Shown here: piece by piece, positions 1 through 9,236 of the stretch | Layout: each line of letters begins with the position of its first letter | Numbering within the stretch: the first letter of the stretch is position 1 | From: Gammaproteobacteria bacterium | GTDB lineage: Bacteria; Pseudomonadota; Gammaproteobacteria; SZUA-152 | Assembly: GCA_003229995.1 (NCBI GenBank) | Contig: QIGJ01000228.1 | Span: 1 to 14,311 of the forward strand | Length of the DNA: 14,311 nt | Reading direction: 5' to 3' | Notes under the pieces: generated by a model | The model's database searches: none | The model's input: only the letters and a program-made list of their open reading frames with translations | What the model was told of the DNA's origin: nothing | Made by a program: the position numbers and the translations under genes

Positions 1-969
1 GGGCGGGTGGCAGGCGTGGCATTTGATGTGGCGGTGTTCACCAATCTCAGTCATGAGCACCTGGATTATCACGGCACGATGGAAAATTACGGTCGGGCCA
101 AACGACGCTTGTTCGAGACCAAAGGTCTGAAATACGCAGTGATCAATATCGACGATGATGTCGGCCGACAAATGCTGACCTCGATGCCTGGCGCGGTGGG
201 AACGGTGAGTTATGGGTTTGGTGACGGTAAAGGGGGCGGTGATGTCCTGCCTTCTTTGTTGGGTTACAATTTACAGTTAGATCGTAACGGCCTGCGCATG
301 CATGTGGAGAGCGACTGGGGTAAAGGTGATTTACAAGTACCGCTGCTGGGTGCGTTTAATGCATCAAACTTGTTGGCGGCACTGGGTGCATTATTGGCCA
401 GTGGTATTGCGTTTGATGATGCCTTGCAACGTCTGTCTGATGTGCAGCCGGTGCCGGGTCGCATGCAGGGCTATGGTGGCACCGATCAACAACCACTGGT
501 AGTGGTGGATTATGCACACAGCCCGGATGCCTTGCAGCAGGTACTGGTTGCTGCGCGGGCACATGCGGCCACACAGACAGGCGTTGTGATGGCACCCGGT
601 TTATGGTGCGTATTTGGTTGCGGGGGAGATCGTGATCGCAGCAAACGCTCGTTAATGGCGGCAGCAGCGGAACAGTTGGCAGATAAAGTGATTGTGACGG
701 ATGACAACCCGCGTACAGAAAATGCGCAGGTGATTGTCGCCGATATCCTTCAGGGATTTACCCGGGTGGATGATGTACGGGTGATTGCGGATCGGGCCAG
801 TGCCATTGAAAAAGCGATTCTCTCCGCAACGAAAGATGATGTGGTGTTGATTGCAGGCAAGGGACACGAAGACGTGCAAATCGTTGGTGATGAACGTTTA
901 CCGTTCAGTGATGCGCATGAAGTTGAGCGGGCGCTGGCTCTGCGCAAATCCACTGGCGGGCTATCGTGA
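1..969 (+). CDS. murE: UDP-MurNAc-tripeptide synthetase (meso-DAP adding), 5' truncated
   Basis: Cytoplasmic Mur ligase that adds meso-diaminopimelate to UDP-MurNAc-L-Ala-D-Glu using ATP. The frame is open from base 1, so the gene begins outside the window. Compared with the roughly 495-residue E. coli protein, about 170 N-terminal residues are missing, including the UDP-binding domain and the GTNGKT-type ATP loop. What remains starts in the central domain (FTNLSHEHLDYHG, bases 37-75) and contains the whole C-terminal domain: the VVVDYAHSPDAL segment, the FGCGGDRDRSKR segment, and the DNPR motif (703-714) that marks ligases specific for meso-DAP rather than lysine. AGKGHE near the end is also typical. 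The GTG at base 7 is internal and is not the start. The stop overlaps the start of murF. The meso-DAP motif fits a Gram-negative cell wall. Identity is secure; only completeness is lacking. Confidence 0.97.
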   Translation, partial: GRVAGVAFDVAVFTNLSHEHLDYHGTMENYGRAKRRLFETKGLKYAVINIDDDVGRQMLTSMPGAVGTVSYGFGDGKGGGDVLPSLLGYNLQLDRNGLRMHVESDWGKGDLQVPLLGAFNASNLLAALGALLASGIAFDDALQRLSDVQPVPGRMQGYGGTDQQPLVVVDYAHSPDALQQVLVAARAHAATQTGVVMAPGLWCVFGCGGDRDRSKRSLMAAAAEQLADKVIVTDDNPRTENAQVIVADILQGFTRVDDVRVIADRASAIEKAILSATKDDVVLIAGKGHEDVQIVGDERLPFSDAHEVERALALRKSTGGLS

Positions 970-2390
970 TGAATCCCGGTCAGATTGCACCCGGCATCAA
1001 TACCGTGGAAGCTGCCTGCAAACTGTTGCAGGGTGAGCTGCGGGGTGATGTAAAAACAATATCATTTTCCGGCATCAGCACAGATACCCGCGAAGTTGCA
1101 CCGGGCCAATTGTTTGTGGCATTGAGCGGCCCCCATTTTGATGGTCATGATTTTGTCGGCGATGCCATACAAAAAGGCGCAGTCGCGGTCGTAGTGGCGC
1201 ATCCCGTTGATGCATCTGTTGCACAGGTGATTGTCAGTGATACCCAACGCGCCTATGCACAACTGGCCGCCAATTGGCGACAGCAGTTTGCGATTCCATT
1301 GATTGCGATTACCGGCAGCAATGGCAAAACCACTGTAAAGGAAATGCTGGCAGCGATTATGGCATGCAAAGGCAACGTATTGGCAACCCGGGCCAATTTT
1401 AATAATGAAGTAGGTGTGCCGCGTACTTTGTTAGGTCTGCGTGCGGAACATGTTGCGGCAGTGGTTGAAGAAGGGGCTAGCGGCCCCGGTGATATCGCTT
1501 ATCTAACGGCATTTGTGCAGCCCACTGTGGCGATTGTCACCAATGCAGCAGGTGCGCATCTGGAAGGTTTTGGTTCGGTGGATGTGGTGGCAAAAACCAA
1601 AGGCGAGATTTTTGAAAACCTGTCTGCAAACGGCGTGGCTATTATTAATGCTGACGATGCTTTTGCCGGGTTATGGCAGGAGCAGGCAGGGGCACGCTCA
1701 ATCGTGCGTTTTTCCCTGTCTGCAGAAAACAATGCGGGTGTTGATGCTGAAGTGCGTGGCGAATTAATCACCGATGGCACCCTCGATGACGCGCTTGATG
1801 GCAACCTGCAAATATTTACCCCGGCAGGTGATGTGCGAGTGACTTTGTCATTGGAAGGTCGTCACAACGCCGCCAATGCATTGGCGGCTACTGCGGCTGC
1901 GCTGGCGGTGGGTGCCAGTATTGCCGATGTAAAAACCGGTCTGGAATCCATGCAGACGGTACCGGGTCGGTTACAACGCAAAGCGGGCATTTGTGGCGCA
2001 CAGATTATTGATGACACTTACAACGCCAACCCGGCATCGTTGAATGCCGCGCTGGATGTGTTGGCGCAGTGTCGTGGTGACCGCTATCTCGCGTTAGGTG
2101 ATATGGCGGAGCTGGGCGCAAAAACGGTGGAATACCATCAGCAGGCAGGGCATCAGGCACGCGAAGTCGGTGTCAGTCGTTTGTATGCAGTCGGTGAGTG
2201 CTCACAACATGCAACACAGGCCTTTGGTGAACATGGCCAGCATTTTTCTGCACAGGATGAATTGATCTCCCGCCTGCAAGAAGATCTGCACAAAGACGTG
2301 ACGTTACTGGTGAAAGGCTCACGCTCGGCACACATGGAAAATGTGGTCGCTGCATTGTCTGTAGCCGGGGTTGTGGAGGGGAGCAACTGA
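969..2390 (+). CDS. murF: UDP-MurNAc-tripeptide--D-Ala-D-Ala ligase
   Basis: Mur ligase that joins D-Ala-D-Ala, the product of ddl in this window, to UDP-MurNAc-tripeptide, completing the pentapeptide in the cytoplasm. The length of 473 residues is close to the E. coli enzyme. Visible parts are the N-terminal substrate domain ([20 protein letters not shown]), the ATP loop GSNGKTT at residues 116-122, the NFNNEVGVP segment, the central [12 protein letters not shown] region, and the C-terminal domain with [11 protein letters not shown] and LGDMAELG. The ATG at 969 shares one base with the murE stop (TGATG). A GTG at 966 would give a 4-nt overlap and one extra residue, and cannot be excluded; GGCGGG at 955-960 could serve either start. 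Translation is probably coupled to murE. Confidence 0.97.
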   Translation: MNPGQIAPGINTVEAACKLLQGELRGDVKTISFSGISTDTREVAPGQLFVALSGPHFDGHDFVGDAIQKGAVAVVVAHPVDASVAQVIVSDTQRAYAQLAANWRQQFAIPLIAITGSNGKTTVKEMLAAIMACKGNVLATRANFNNEVGVPRTLLGLRAEHVAAVVEEGASGPGDIAYLTAFVQPTVAIVTNAAGAHLEGFGSVDVVAKTKGEIFENLSANGVAIINADDAFAGLWQEQAGARSIVRFSLSAENNAGVDAEVRGELITDGTLDDALDGNLQIFTPAGDVRVTLSLEGRHNAANALAATAAALAVGASIADVKTGLESMQTVPGRLQRKAGICGAQIIDDTYNANPASLNAALDVLAQCRGDRYLALGDMAELGAKTVEYHQQAGHQAREVGVSRLYAVGECSQHATQAFGEHGQHFSAQDELISRLQEDLHKDVTLLVKGSRSAHMENVVAALSVAGVVEGSN

Positions 2391-3472
2391 TGCTGCTTTA
2401 TCTCGCCGATTATCTGGCCCAGTTTCACAGCGGCTTTGGTGTGTTTCAGTATTTGACTCTGCGCGCCATTCTTGGTGCATTAACGGCGCTGCTGATTTCA
2501 TTTGTGGTGGGCCCAGCGATGATCCGCCGACTCAATCATTATCAGATCGGCCAGACCGTGCGTGATGATGGCCCGGAAAGCCATTTGCAAAAAGCCGGGA
2601 CACCCACCATGGGTGGCGCATTGATTCTGGTGGCGATTTCGGTCAGTACATTGCTGTGGTCAGATTTGAGCAATTCCTACATGTGGGTGGTGTTGCTGGT
2701 CACCATTTTGTTTGGTGTGGTTGGCTGGGTGGATGACTACAAAAAGTTAGTCAAAAAAGATTCACGCGGACTGATTGCACGTCATAAATACTTTTGGCAA
2801 TCGGTGATTGCGTTGGGAGCCGCCTGGTTTTTGTATGATGCCGCAATTATTCCGGCGCAAACACAATTGTTTGTCCCGTTTTTCAAGGATGTGGCTATTG
2901 TGATGGGGCCGATGTTTATCGTGCTGGCGTATCTGACCATTGTGGGCTCCAGCAATGCGGTGAATCTCACCGATGGTCTTGATGGTCTGGCGATCCTTCC
3001 CACGGTGATGGTGGCCGGTGCACTGGGCATTTTTGCTTACGTCACGGGTCACATGAAGTTTGCAGAATATCTTGCCATTCCCTATATCCCCGGGGTGGGT
3101 GAAGTGGTGGTTTTTTGTGGTGCGTTAATGGGTGCCGGTCTGGGGTTTCTCTGGTTTAACACCTATCCCGCCATGGTGTTTATGGGGGATATCGGTGCGC
3201 TGGCACTGGGAGCAGCGCTGGGTATTGTTGCCGTAGTGGCGCGCCAGGAACTCGTGCTGGTGATTATGGGTGGGGTGTTTGTGATTGAAACCCTGTCGGT
3301 GATTATGCAAGTCACCTCTTTTAAATTGACCGGCAAACGCATTTTTCGCATGGCACCGTTGCATCATCATTTTGAATTAAAAGGCTGGCCCGAACCACGA
3401 GTGATTGTGCGTTTCTGGATTATCACCGTCATCCTGGTTTTGGTGGGTCTGGCCACCCTGAAAATACGTTAA
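2390..3472 (+). CDS. mraY: Phospho-N-acetylmuramoyl-pentapeptide-transferase
   Basis: Integral inner-membrane enzyme that transfers phospho-MurNAc-pentapeptide from UDP to undecaprenyl phosphate, making lipid I. The 360-residue length is the family norm and hydrophobic segments run throughout, as expected for ten membrane helices. Key residues are visible: the aspartate pair D115-D116 in VDDYKKL, the NLTDGLDGL loop at 192-200, D267 in [11 protein letters not shown], and the HHHFELKGW motif beginning at H325. The ATG shares one base with the murF stop (TGATG) and is preceded by GGAGGG at 2375-2380. The next gene follows after 18 nt. It acts between MurF and MurG, and its gene lies in pathway context. 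Confidence 0.98.
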   Translation: MLLYLADYLAQFHSGFGVFQYLTLRAILGALTALLISFVVGPAMIRRLNHYQIGQTVRDDGPESHLQKAGTPTMGGALILVAISVSTLLWSDLSNSYMWVVLLVTILFGVVGWVDDYKKLVKKDSRGLIARHKYFWQSVIALGAAWFLYDAAIIPAQTQLFVPFFKDVAIVMGPMFIVLAYLTIVGSSNAVNLTDGLDGLAILPTVMVAGALGIFAYVTGHMKFAEYLAIPYIPGVGEVVVFCGALMGAGLGFLWFNTYPAMVFMGDIGALALGAALGIVAVVARQELVLVIMGGVFVIETLSVIMQVTSFKLTGKRIFRMAPLHHHFELKGWPEPRVIVRFWIITVILVLVGLATLKIR

Positions 3473-3490
3473 CGATATTGACATTTGCCA

Positions 3491-4918
3491 ATGAGCACAG
3501 CACTGAACATGATAAACGTCACAGCACATAACAACGGTTTAGCCCCCGTGCCGACCCTGGTGGTCGGTTTGGGGCAAAGCGGTTTGTCTTGCGCGCGTTT
3601 TCTGGCTCAACAGGGTGTGCCGTTTGCGGTGACAGACAGTCGTGAACAACCGCCAGGCCTTGCGGCCTTGCGTGCTGAATGTCCCACAGTGGAAACCGGC
3701 CTGGGCGGTTTTGATGAAAAACTGTTTGTTCGGGCACAACGCCTGATTGTCAGTCCGGGTGTTTCATTACGCGAGCCGCTGATTGCCGACGCGCAACGGC
3801 GTGGTGTGGAAGTGATTGGTGACATTGAAGTCTTTGCGCAAATGGCGCAGGCACCCATTGTCGCCATCACCGGCTCTAACGGGAAAAGTACCGTCACTTC
3901 ACTGCTGGGTGAAATGGCAAAGGTGGCTGGCCGGGATGTGCGCATGGGCGGCAACATCGGCACACCTGCGCTGGAATTGCTCAATGAAAACGAGCCGGAT
4001 TTTTATCTGCTGGAATTGTCGAGTTTTCAACTGGACAGTACACAGGCCTTGCATGCCGCTGCGGCCGTGGTGCTGAATATCAGCGCAGACCATCTGGATC
4101 GTTATGATGATCTGGCCCATTACGTCGCCAGCAAGCAACGTATTTACAGTGATGCCGGACTGGCTGCGCAAGGTGTAGCGGTGTTTAATCGTGATGATTC
4201 ACAAGTGATGGCGATGTTGGCCGGCAATACGCAACGGCAAAAAATCAGTTTTGGCCTGGGAATTCCCGATGAAAACCAATTCGGACGCATTAGTCTGAAT
4301 AACGAATTATGGTTAGCCCGCAGTACAGAAGCCTTACTGCCGGTTGCGCAAATACGCATGGCCGGTGAGCAAGCCCAGTCCAATGCGTTGGCAGCACTGG
4401 CGTTGGGTGAGGTGATGGGATTGTCCATGGCGGATATGTTGGCCACGTTGAAAACCTTTCCCGGCCTGCCGCATCGCACGCAATTTGTCGCCGAGGCGGG
4501 TGACATCCGCTGGGTCAATGATTCCAAAGGCACCAATGTGGGAGCCACACTTTCTGCTGTGCAGGGTTTGAGCGGACCACTGGTGTTGATCGCGGGTGGA
4601 CAGGGCAAGGGTGCTGATTTTTCACCACTGGCGGATGCCATAAAAGGCAAGGTGCGCGTTGTCATTTTACTGGGTGAAGATGCGGCGCTGATCGAAAAAG
4701 CCCTGGCGGATGTTGTGCCGGTGGTGCGGGTGTCTTCTATAAAAGGTTCGATGGAAGAAGCTGTGACACAAGCGCAGTCTTTTGCACAACCCGGAGACAC
4801 GGTGCTGTTGTCACCGGCCTGTGCCAGTTTCGATATGTTTTCCGGTTTTGCTGCGCGGGGTGAAGCCTTTATGGCGGCCGTTCATGCACTGCCAGCCGTT
4901 GGAGGAGATGGATCATGA
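3491..4918 (+). CDS. murD: UDP-MurNAc-L-alanine--D-glutamate ligase
   Basis: Cytoplasmic Mur ligase that adds D-glutamate to UDP-MurNAc-L-Ala. About 475 residues, slightly longer than the 438 of E. coli, partly because of an extended N terminus. Domain 1 shows VVGLGQSGLSCARFL. Next come GDIEVF and the ATP loop GSNGKST (residues 128-134, counted from this start). The central domain has LLELSSFQLDS and NISADHLDRY, and the C-terminal domain has VNDSKGTNVGAT and LLSPACASFDMFSGF. The start is uncertain: ATG 3491 was chosen, but TTG 3485 and ATG 3509 are in frame and none has a clear Shine-Dalgarno sequence. This is the first gene after the only small gap in the murE-ftsW part (18 nt, no repeat). 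The stop overlaps the ftsW start. Confidence 0.95.
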   Translation: MSTALNMINVTAHNNGLAPVPTLVVGLGQSGLSCARFLAQQGVPFAVTDSREQPPGLAALRAECPTVETGLGGFDEKLFVRAQRLIVSPGVSLREPLIADAQRRGVEVIGDIEVFAQMAQAPIVAITGSNGKSTVTSLLGEMAKVAGRDVRMGGNIGTPALELLNENEPDFYLLELSSFQLDSTQALHAAAAVVLNISADHLDRYDDLAHYVASKQRIYSDAGLAAQGVAVFNRDDSQVMAMLAGNTQRQKISFGLGIPDENQFGRISLNNELWLARSTEALLPVAQIRMAGEQAQSNALAALALGEVMGLSMADMLATLKTFPGLPHRTQFVAEAGDIRWVNDSKGTNVGATLSAVQGLSGPLVLIAGGQGKGADFSPLADAIKGKVRVVILLGEDAALIEKALADVVPVVRVSSIKGSMEEAVTQAQSFAQPGDTVLLSPACASFDMFSGFAARGEAFMAAVHALPAVGGDGS

Positions 4919-6153
4919 GCGCGGATACGGTTCCCGTACTGCATCATTTTGTCCATACCACAGATGTGACAGCGAATCAGCGTCATGGGCGTTTCTCACT
5001 GGATACCGGTTTGTTGGTGGCAGCCATTATATTGCTGGCCGTGGGTTTGGTGATGGTGGCATCGGCATCGGTGTCCATTGCCGAACGTCAGATGGGTGAT
5101 CCACTTTTTTATCTGTGGAGACAGAGTGCTTTTGTTGTCCTGGGTTTGCTGATTGGGTTTGCGGTACTGAATATGCATCTGGTGTATTGGGAGCGCCTCG
5201 GCCCCTGGTTTCTATTATTGGGTTTGAGTTTGCTGGTGGCGGTGTTGCTGCTTGGCCGTGAAATCAATGGCAGCGTACGCTGGCTGTCACTGGGGCCGGT
5301 GAATGTCCAGCCGTCGGAAATGATGAAGTTGTTTGTCGTGATTTATCTGGCGGGTTATCTGGTGCGGCGTGGCGACGAAGTGCGTGAATCTGTGACGGGC
5401 TTTCTCAAACCCATGCTATTGGTAGGCCTGATTGGTGTGCTGTTATTGCTGGAACCGGATTTTGGTGCAGCCGCCGTGATCACCGCCACGGTACTGGGTA
5501 TGATGTTTTTGGGAGGGGTACGGCTGTGGCAATTTGCCGTGTTGTTCATCGGCATGTCTGCCGTGGTGGCCGCTGTGGCGGTTTCATCGCCCTATCGAGT
5601 GGAACGTCTAACGTCATTTGTGAACCCCTGGGCGGACCCGTTTGACAGTGGTTTCCAGCTTACTCAAGCGTTGATTGCCTTTGGTCGTGGTGAGTGGCTG
5701 GGAGTGGGGCTGGGGAGCAGTGTGCAGAAACTGTTTTACCTGCCTGAAGCGCACACGGATTTTTTGTTTGCCGTACTGGCCGAAGAATTGGGCCTGATCG
5801 GTGTGGTGCTGGTGATTGGTTTGTTTGTGCTGATTGTGTGGCGTGCCTTTGTGGTGGGGCAGTCAGCGGCACAGGGCGGCAATCGTTTTGGTGCTTATAC
5901 GGCTTATGGCATTGGCATATGGCTGGGTTTGCAGGCGTTTATTAATCTCGGTGTGAATATGGGTATGTTGCCCACCAAGGGACTGACCCTGCCACTGATG
6001 AGTTACGGCGGCTCCAGTATTGTGATGAGTTGTGTCGCGGTGGCGTTGTTGTTACGGATCTCTCATGAGTATCCGATGGATAAACAACCAGCGGCACGGC
6101 GGACGGTACCCTTGTTACAAAAAACGGCAAAAAAGCGGGGGCGCAGTTTGTGA
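4915..6153 (+). CDS. ftsW: Septal peptidoglycan glycosyltransferase of the SEDS family
   Basis: Polytopic inner-membrane SEDS protein that polymerises lipid II into glycan at the division septum together with its transpeptidase partner FtsI, whose gene normally lies upstream of murE and is outside this window. The 412 residues match E. coli FtsW (414). A cytoplasmic N terminus of about 30 residues precedes the first hydrophobic segment (LLVAAIILLAVGLVMVASAS). Family motifs are present: LEPDFGAAAV, the LPEAHTDFLFAVLAEELGLIG loop with the conserved aspartate at D282, and MLPTKGLTLPLMSYGGSS near the end. The C-terminal tail is basic. The ATG overlaps the murD stop by 4 nt (ATGA), with GGAGGA at 4901-4906. 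The motifs alone do not separate FtsW from RodA; the dcw position decides it. The gene is followed by an unusual 357-nt gap. Confidence 0.97.
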   Translation: MSADTVPVLHHFVHTTDVTANQRHGRFSLDTGLLVAAIILLAVGLVMVASASVSIAERQMGDPLFYLWRQSAFVVLGLLIGFAVLNMHLVYWERLGPWFLLLGLSLLVAVLLLGREINGSVRWLSLGPVNVQPSEMMKLFVVIYLAGYLVRRGDEVRESVTGFLKPMLLVGLIGVLLLLEPDFGAAAVITATVLGMMFLGGVRLWQFAVLFIGMSAVVAAVAVSSPYRVERLTSFVNPWADPFDSGFQLTQALIAFGRGEWLGVGLGSSVQKLFYLPEAHTDFLFAVLAEELGLIGVVLVIGLFVLIVWRAFVVGQSAAQGGNRFGAYTAYGIGIWLGLQAFINLGVNMGMLPTKGLTLPLMSYGGSSIVMSCVAVALLLRISHEYPMDKQPAARRTVPLLQKTAKKRGRSL

Positions 6154-6165
6154 TGGCCGTGTGTG

Positions 6166-6190
6166 AAAAAATCCAACGCAAAGACGCAAC
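6166..6190 (-). repeat. Inverted copy of the CTTTGCG-type repeat
   Basis: Read on the minus strand this gives GTTGCGTCTTTGCGTTGGAT followed by a T run, matching the 3' half of the forward copies at 6371, 6447 and 10169. It lies 13 nt after the ftsW stop and, with the copy ending near 6503, makes inverted ends for the gap. Confidence 0.7.
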
Positions 6191-6370
6191 CGGCTTCAGC
6201 CCGTCTTCGTCCGTTCCTCAATCACAAAAGCTCGAAATAGAACGACTATTCCTGCACTTTTGTTCAATCAGAACGAACGAGCACTAAATCCGAGCGCCAA
6301 ACAGGGAAGTTATTTCGTGCCCATTCCTATGCAAGCGCTGCAAGTTTTGGATGTAACGAAAACCCGCCTG

Positions 6371-6427
6371 TTTTTTCTTTGCGTTCTTCATGCCTCTGCG
6401 CCTTTGCGTTGGATGTTGTCTTTTGGC
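6371..6427 (+). repeat. Forward CTCTGCG/CTTTGCG repeat, copy A
   Basis: A T run, then TTTGCG, CTCTGCG and CTTTGCG words at 8-9 nt spacing, then GTTGGATGTTG. It aligns without gaps to the next copy at an offset of 76 nt, with roughly three quarters of positions identical; nearly all differences are C/T or A/G changes. Confidence 0.75.
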
Positions 6428-6446
6428 ATAGACCCCAAACAATTTG

Positions 6447-6503
6447 ATTTTTCTGTGTGTTCTTCGCGCTTTTGCGTCTCTGTGTTGGATGTTGCTTTTT
6501 GGA
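6447..6503 (+). repeat. Forward CTCTGCG/CTTTGCG repeat, copy B, next to the murG start
   Basis: Second gapless copy 76 nt after copy A, with TTTTGCG and CTCTGTG words and the same GTTGGATGTTG end. It runs directly into the GGAGG of murG, so the last bases of the repeat and the murG ribosome binding site are adjacent. Confidence 0.75.
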
Positions 6504-6505
6504 GG
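6501..6505 (+). promoter_or_regulatory. Ribosome binding site of murG
   Basis: GGAGG five bases before ATG 6511. It decides the murG start against an in-frame ATG-like start at 6457, which would add 18 residues encoded by the repeat. Confidence 0.8.
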
Positions 6506-6510
6506 CAGCG

Positions 6511-7620
6511 ATGAGCAGCCAGCAACCATTACGCATTATGGTTATGGCCGGTGGCACTGGTGGCCATGTGTTCCCTGCATTGGCGGTGGCTGATGAATTG
6601 CGCGCGCGTGGGGTAGAGGTCAGCTGGCTGGGTACGCGCCAGGGACTGGAAGCCGAAGTGGTGCCGCGTGCGGGTTTCCCCATTGATTATGTGCAGGTGT
6701 CTGGTTTGCGCGGCAAAGGTGTGCTGAGTTTGCTGATGGCACCAGTAAAACTATTGTTGGCCCTGTTACAGAGCCTGAACATTATCGCCCGACGCCAACC
6801 TGCGGCAGTGCTGGGCATGGGTGGTTTTGTGACCGGTCCCGGCGGACTGGCGGCATGGCTGAAGCGACGGCCACTGCTGATTCACGAACAGAATGCCCGT
6901 GCCGGGTTGACTAATCGCCTGTTGGCACCGCTGGCGCGACGGGTAATGGAAGCGTTCCCTGGCACTTTTGCCGTTACCGAAAAAGTGTTGCACACCGGTA
7001 ATCCTCTGCGTAAAACATTTGTGGATGCGGTGCCTGATAAAGCGAGCAGCAATCCAGAAAAACAGGCACTGCGCTTGTTGGTGGTGGGTGGCAGTCTCGG
7101 TGCCGCGCGATTCAATGAAGTGGTGCCGCAGGCGCTGGCTGCACTGGACGCTGCCGCCCGTCCCGAAGTCTGGCATCAGGCGGGCAAACGAAATATTGAC
7201 GATGCACGTTCTGCCTATGCCGCAGTGGACATTAATGCGCGACTGGAACCGTTTATCGACGACATGGCGGCCGCTTATGCCTGGGCTGACGTGGTGCTGT
7301 GCCGTGCCGGTGCCATGACTATTGCCGAAGTGGCGGCTGCCGGTGTGCCTTCCATTCTGGTGCCTTTTCCTTTTGCCGTGGATGATCATCAAACGGCCAA
7401 TGCGCATTATCTGGCCGATGCGCAGGCCGCCGTGTTGTTGCCGCAAACGCAGCTTACGGCTGAACGTCTGGGCGAGATTTTGTTATCGCTCAGTGCTGAT
7501 AAATTAGCCACCATGGCCGAAGCTGCACGCAAACAGGCACTGCTGGATGCCACCACACAAGTGGTCGAACAATGTCTGGCAGTGGCGCGGGGTGATACGC
7601 AGGCGGTGGCCGATGGTTGA
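6511..7620 (+). CDS. murG: UDP-GlcNAc:lipid I GlcNAc transferase
   Basis: Peripheral membrane GT-B glycosyltransferase on the cytoplasmic face that adds GlcNAc to lipid I to give lipid II, the substrate of FtsW. It has 369 residues, close to E. coli (355). The N-terminal domain has the glycine loop GGTGGH at residues 14-19, [12 protein letters not shown], and [15 protein letters not shown]. The C-terminal domain has [36 protein letters not shown] and DDHQTANA, which form the UDP-GlcNAc site. The frame is open further upstream to 6457, but those residues come from the repeat and the GGAGG at 6501-6505 supports ATG 6511. The stop overlaps murC by 8 nt. Unlike the genes around it, murG does not touch ftsW, so its translation may be less tightly linked to the upstream genes. 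Confidence 0.98.
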   Translation: MSSQQPLRIMVMAGGTGGHVFPALAVADELRARGVEVSWLGTRQGLEAEVVPRAGFPIDYVQVSGLRGKGVLSLLMAPVKLLLALLQSLNIIARRQPAAVLGMGGFVTGPGGLAAWLKRRPLLIHEQNARAGLTNRLLAPLARRVMEAFPGTFAVTEKVLHTGNPLRKTFVDAVPDKASSNPEKQALRLLVVGGSLGAARFNEVVPQALAALDAAARPEVWHQAGKRNIDDARSAYAAVDINARLEPFIDDMAAAYAWADVVLCRAGAMTIAEVAAAGVPSILVPFPFAVDDHQTANAHYLADAQAAVLLPQTQLTAERLGEILLSLSADKLATMAEAARKQALLDATTQVVEQCLAVARGDTQAVADG

Positions 7621-9094
7621 GCAAAAGGCTGAGCAAAAGGCCGAACAAGACATTGAGCGCAGGGTACAAACCTTCAAGGGCGAATCACATCCGGCTTGGC
7701 GACGTATCCATCGTGTGCATTTTGTCGGCATCGGTGGTGCGGGTATGGGTGGCATTGCCGAAGTGTTATCGAATCTGGGTTATGCCGTATCCGGTTCGGA
7801 TCTGCGGGAAAATACGGTGACTCATCGTCTGGGTAATCTGGGTGCTAAAATATTTACAGGGCATGATGCGACGAATGTGCAAGGTTGTGATGTGGTGGTC
7901 ACGTCCACTGCCGTGTCGGCCGATAACCCGGAAGTTGTGGCCGCGCGTGATGCGCGTATTCCGGTGGTGCCTCGCGCTGAAATGCTGGCCGAGTTGATGC
8001 GTTTTCGTTTTGGCATCGCCATTGCCGGAACGCACGGCAAAACCACAACCACCAGCTTGACCGCGAGTCTACTGGCCGAAGACGGACTGGACCCCACCTT
8101 CGTTATTGGCGGCTTGCTCAACAGTGCTGGTTCTCACGCGCGGCTGGGTGAGAGTCGTTATCTGGTGGCCGAGGCGGACGAAAGTGACGCCTCGTTTTTG
8201 TACCTTGCACCGATGATGGCCGTGGTCACCAATATCGATGCCGATCACATGGAAACCTATGGCGGTGACTTCGCCAATCTGCGCCAAGCCTTTCTCGAAT
8301 TTTTACACCACCTGCCTTTTTATGGTTTGGCTGTGATGTGCATTGACGACCCGGTAGTGCGTGAACTGCTGCCGGAAATTTCTAAGCCGGTACTGACCTA
8401 TGGTTTTGCATCCGCAGATGCCGATGTGCGCGGTCTGGACTTACAGCAACAGGGACCGCACACCCACTTTCGGGTGCAGCGCAAGGAGCATAAAACCGAA
8501 CTGACGGTGACGCTGAACATGCCCGGCGCGCACAACGCACTGAATGCCTTGGCGGCCATCGCCGTGGCCACCGAGCTGGGTGTTAGCGATGAGGCTATTC
8601 AAAACGGATTGGCCGGTTTTGAAGGGATTGGTCGGCGTTTTCAGGTTTATGGTGAATTGCAAACCGCCGCAGGTAACGTGTTGTTGGTCGATGACTATGG
8701 TCATCACCCGCGTGAAGTGGCGGCGACGCTGGAAGCAGCACGCAAGGCCTGGCCTGGTCGGCGCTTGGTGCTGGCCTTCCAGCCGCACCGTTTTTCGCGC
8801 ACCCGTGACCTGTTTGAAGATTTTGTCAAAGTACTTTGCGAAGTGGATGTCTTGTTGTTGTTAGAAGTTTTTGCGGCAGGTGAACAATCGCAGGGCGGTG
8901 ATGATGGTCGTGCCCTGTGTCGTGCGATACGCACCCGTGGGCAACTGGACCCGGTATTTGTGGAAAATGTGGATGATCTTGCAACGACCCTGCAAGGCGT
9001 GTTGCGTAAAGGTGACGTGTTGTTGACCTTGGGGGCGGGTTCCATTGGTGTGGCGGCAGCGCAGTTGCCGGAACAGCTGAAGGAGAGCAAATGA
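7613..9094 (+). CDS. murC: UDP-MurNAc--L-alanine ligase
   Basis: First of the Mur ligases, adding L-alanine to UDP-MurNAc in the cytoplasm with ATP. The 493 residues match E. coli (491). Visible are the Rossmann-like [17 protein letters not shown] near residue 36, [14 protein letters not shown], the ATP loop GTHGKTT at 139-145, [10 protein letters not shown], the [14 protein letters not shown] segment, the [15 protein letters not shown] segment, and [15 protein letters not shown] 7613 lies inside the end of murG (8-nt overlap) with no clear Shine-Dalgarno sequence, so reinitiation after murG is likely. The N terminus contains a short EQKA repeat encoded by a 12-nt tandem repeat. The gene's end carries AGGAG and ATGATG, a start signal for a following frame although murB begins 143 nt later. 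Confidence 0.98.
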   Translation: MVEQKAEQKAEQDIERRVQTFKGESHPAWRRIHRVHFVGIGGAGMGGIAEVLSNLGYAVSGSDLRENTVTHRLGNLGAKIFTGHDATNVQGCDVVVTSTAVSADNPEVVAARDARIPVVPRAEMLAELMRFRFGIAIAGTHGKTTTTSLTASLLAEDGLDPTFVIGGLLNSAGSHARLGESRYLVAEADESDASFLYLAPMMAVVTNIDADHMETYGGDFANLRQAFLEFLHHLPFYGLAVMCIDDPVVRELLPEISKPVLTYGFASADADVRGLDLQQQGPHTHFRVQRKEHKTELTVTLNMPGAHNALNALAAIAVATELGVSDEAIQNGLAGFEGIGRRFQVYGELQTAAGNVLLVDDYGHHPREVAATLEAARKAWPGRRLVLAFQPHRFSRTRDLFEDFVKVLCEVDVLLLLEVFAAGEQSQGGDDGRALCRAIRTRGQLDPVFVENVDDLATTLQGVLRKGDVLLTLGAGSIGVAAAQLPEQLKESK

Positions 9095-9131
9095 TGTTGT
9101 GGGTAAGTGTACCAGTAGCAATGCCTGCGAT

Positions 9132-9159
9132 TAACACAGAGGTCGCAGAGACACAGAAA
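9132..9159 (-). repeat. Inverted repeat arm in the murC-murB gap
   Basis: Carries ACACAGAGGTCGCAGAGACA, which pairs with the end of the forward copy at 9168-9210. The 14-nt core CTCTGCGACCTCTG of the right arm is matched exactly, and about 24 positions pair with a few mismatches. The loop is about 28 nt. This gives a long hairpin in the mRNA just upstream of murB. Confidence 0.75.
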
Positions 9160-9167
9160 CCGAAATG

Positions 9168-9210
9168 TTTTTCTCTGCGGCCTCTGCGCCTCTGCGACCT
9201 CTGCGTTGAA
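9168..9210 (+). repeat. Forward CTCTGCG repeat, murC-murB copy
   Basis: T run followed by four CTCTGCG words at 8-10 nt spacing, then GTTGAAT. It belongs to the same family as the copies before murG and ddl but is the most regular. It ends 26 nt before the murB ATG and about 14 nt before the likely murB ribosome binding site GGGA at 9225-9228. Confidence 0.8.
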
Positions 9211-9236
9211 TCACAATATCGATTGGGAATCAGCGC

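Larger units (their letters stand above)
6154..6510 (+). repeat. ftsW-murG gap with repeat copies at both ends
   Basis: This 357-nt stretch separates two genes that usually touch in this cluster. Its left end (6166-6190) is an inverted copy of a pyrimidine-rich repeat, and its right end carries two forward copies 76 nt apart (6371-6427 and 6447-6503). The middle, about 6191-6370, matches nothing I recognise and holds no convincing gene. Two short frames cross it: ATG 6153 to 6287 (44 codons) and TTG 6260 to 6514 (84 codons). The second ends in a 4-nt overlap with murG, but its last third is translated repeat and it has no Shine-Dalgarno sequence. Outward-facing inverted ends and the lack of a transposase are compatible with a miniature non-autonomous insertion, but no target duplication was found. 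Confidence 0.6.

Noticed and set aside
4144..4800. 218-codon frame on the minus strand
   Set aside because: Antisense shadow of murD, which has all family motifs on the + strand.
6153..6287. 44-codon frame after ftsW as a protein gene
   Set aside because: Overlaps the ftsW stop but has weak initiation signals, no recognisable product, and begins in an inverted repeat copy.
6405..6433. Possible promoter (TTGCGT, 17 nt, ATAGAC) within the repeat before murG
   Set aside because: Too few matches to a sigma-70 -10 box, and the same words occur in every repeat copy.
6260..6514. 84-codon frame before murG as a protein gene
   Set aside because: TTG start without Shine-Dalgarno sequence; its second half is translated repeat (two similar segments 76 nt apart). 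Kept only as part of the gap description.
6766..7446. 226-codon frame on the minus strand
   Set aside because: Antisense shadow of murG with His/Arg/Gln-rich composition and no recognisable domain.
9132..9210. Rho-independent terminator between murC and murB
   Set aside because: The stem is long but no U run follows it, and termination before murB, ddl and ftsZ would be harmful.
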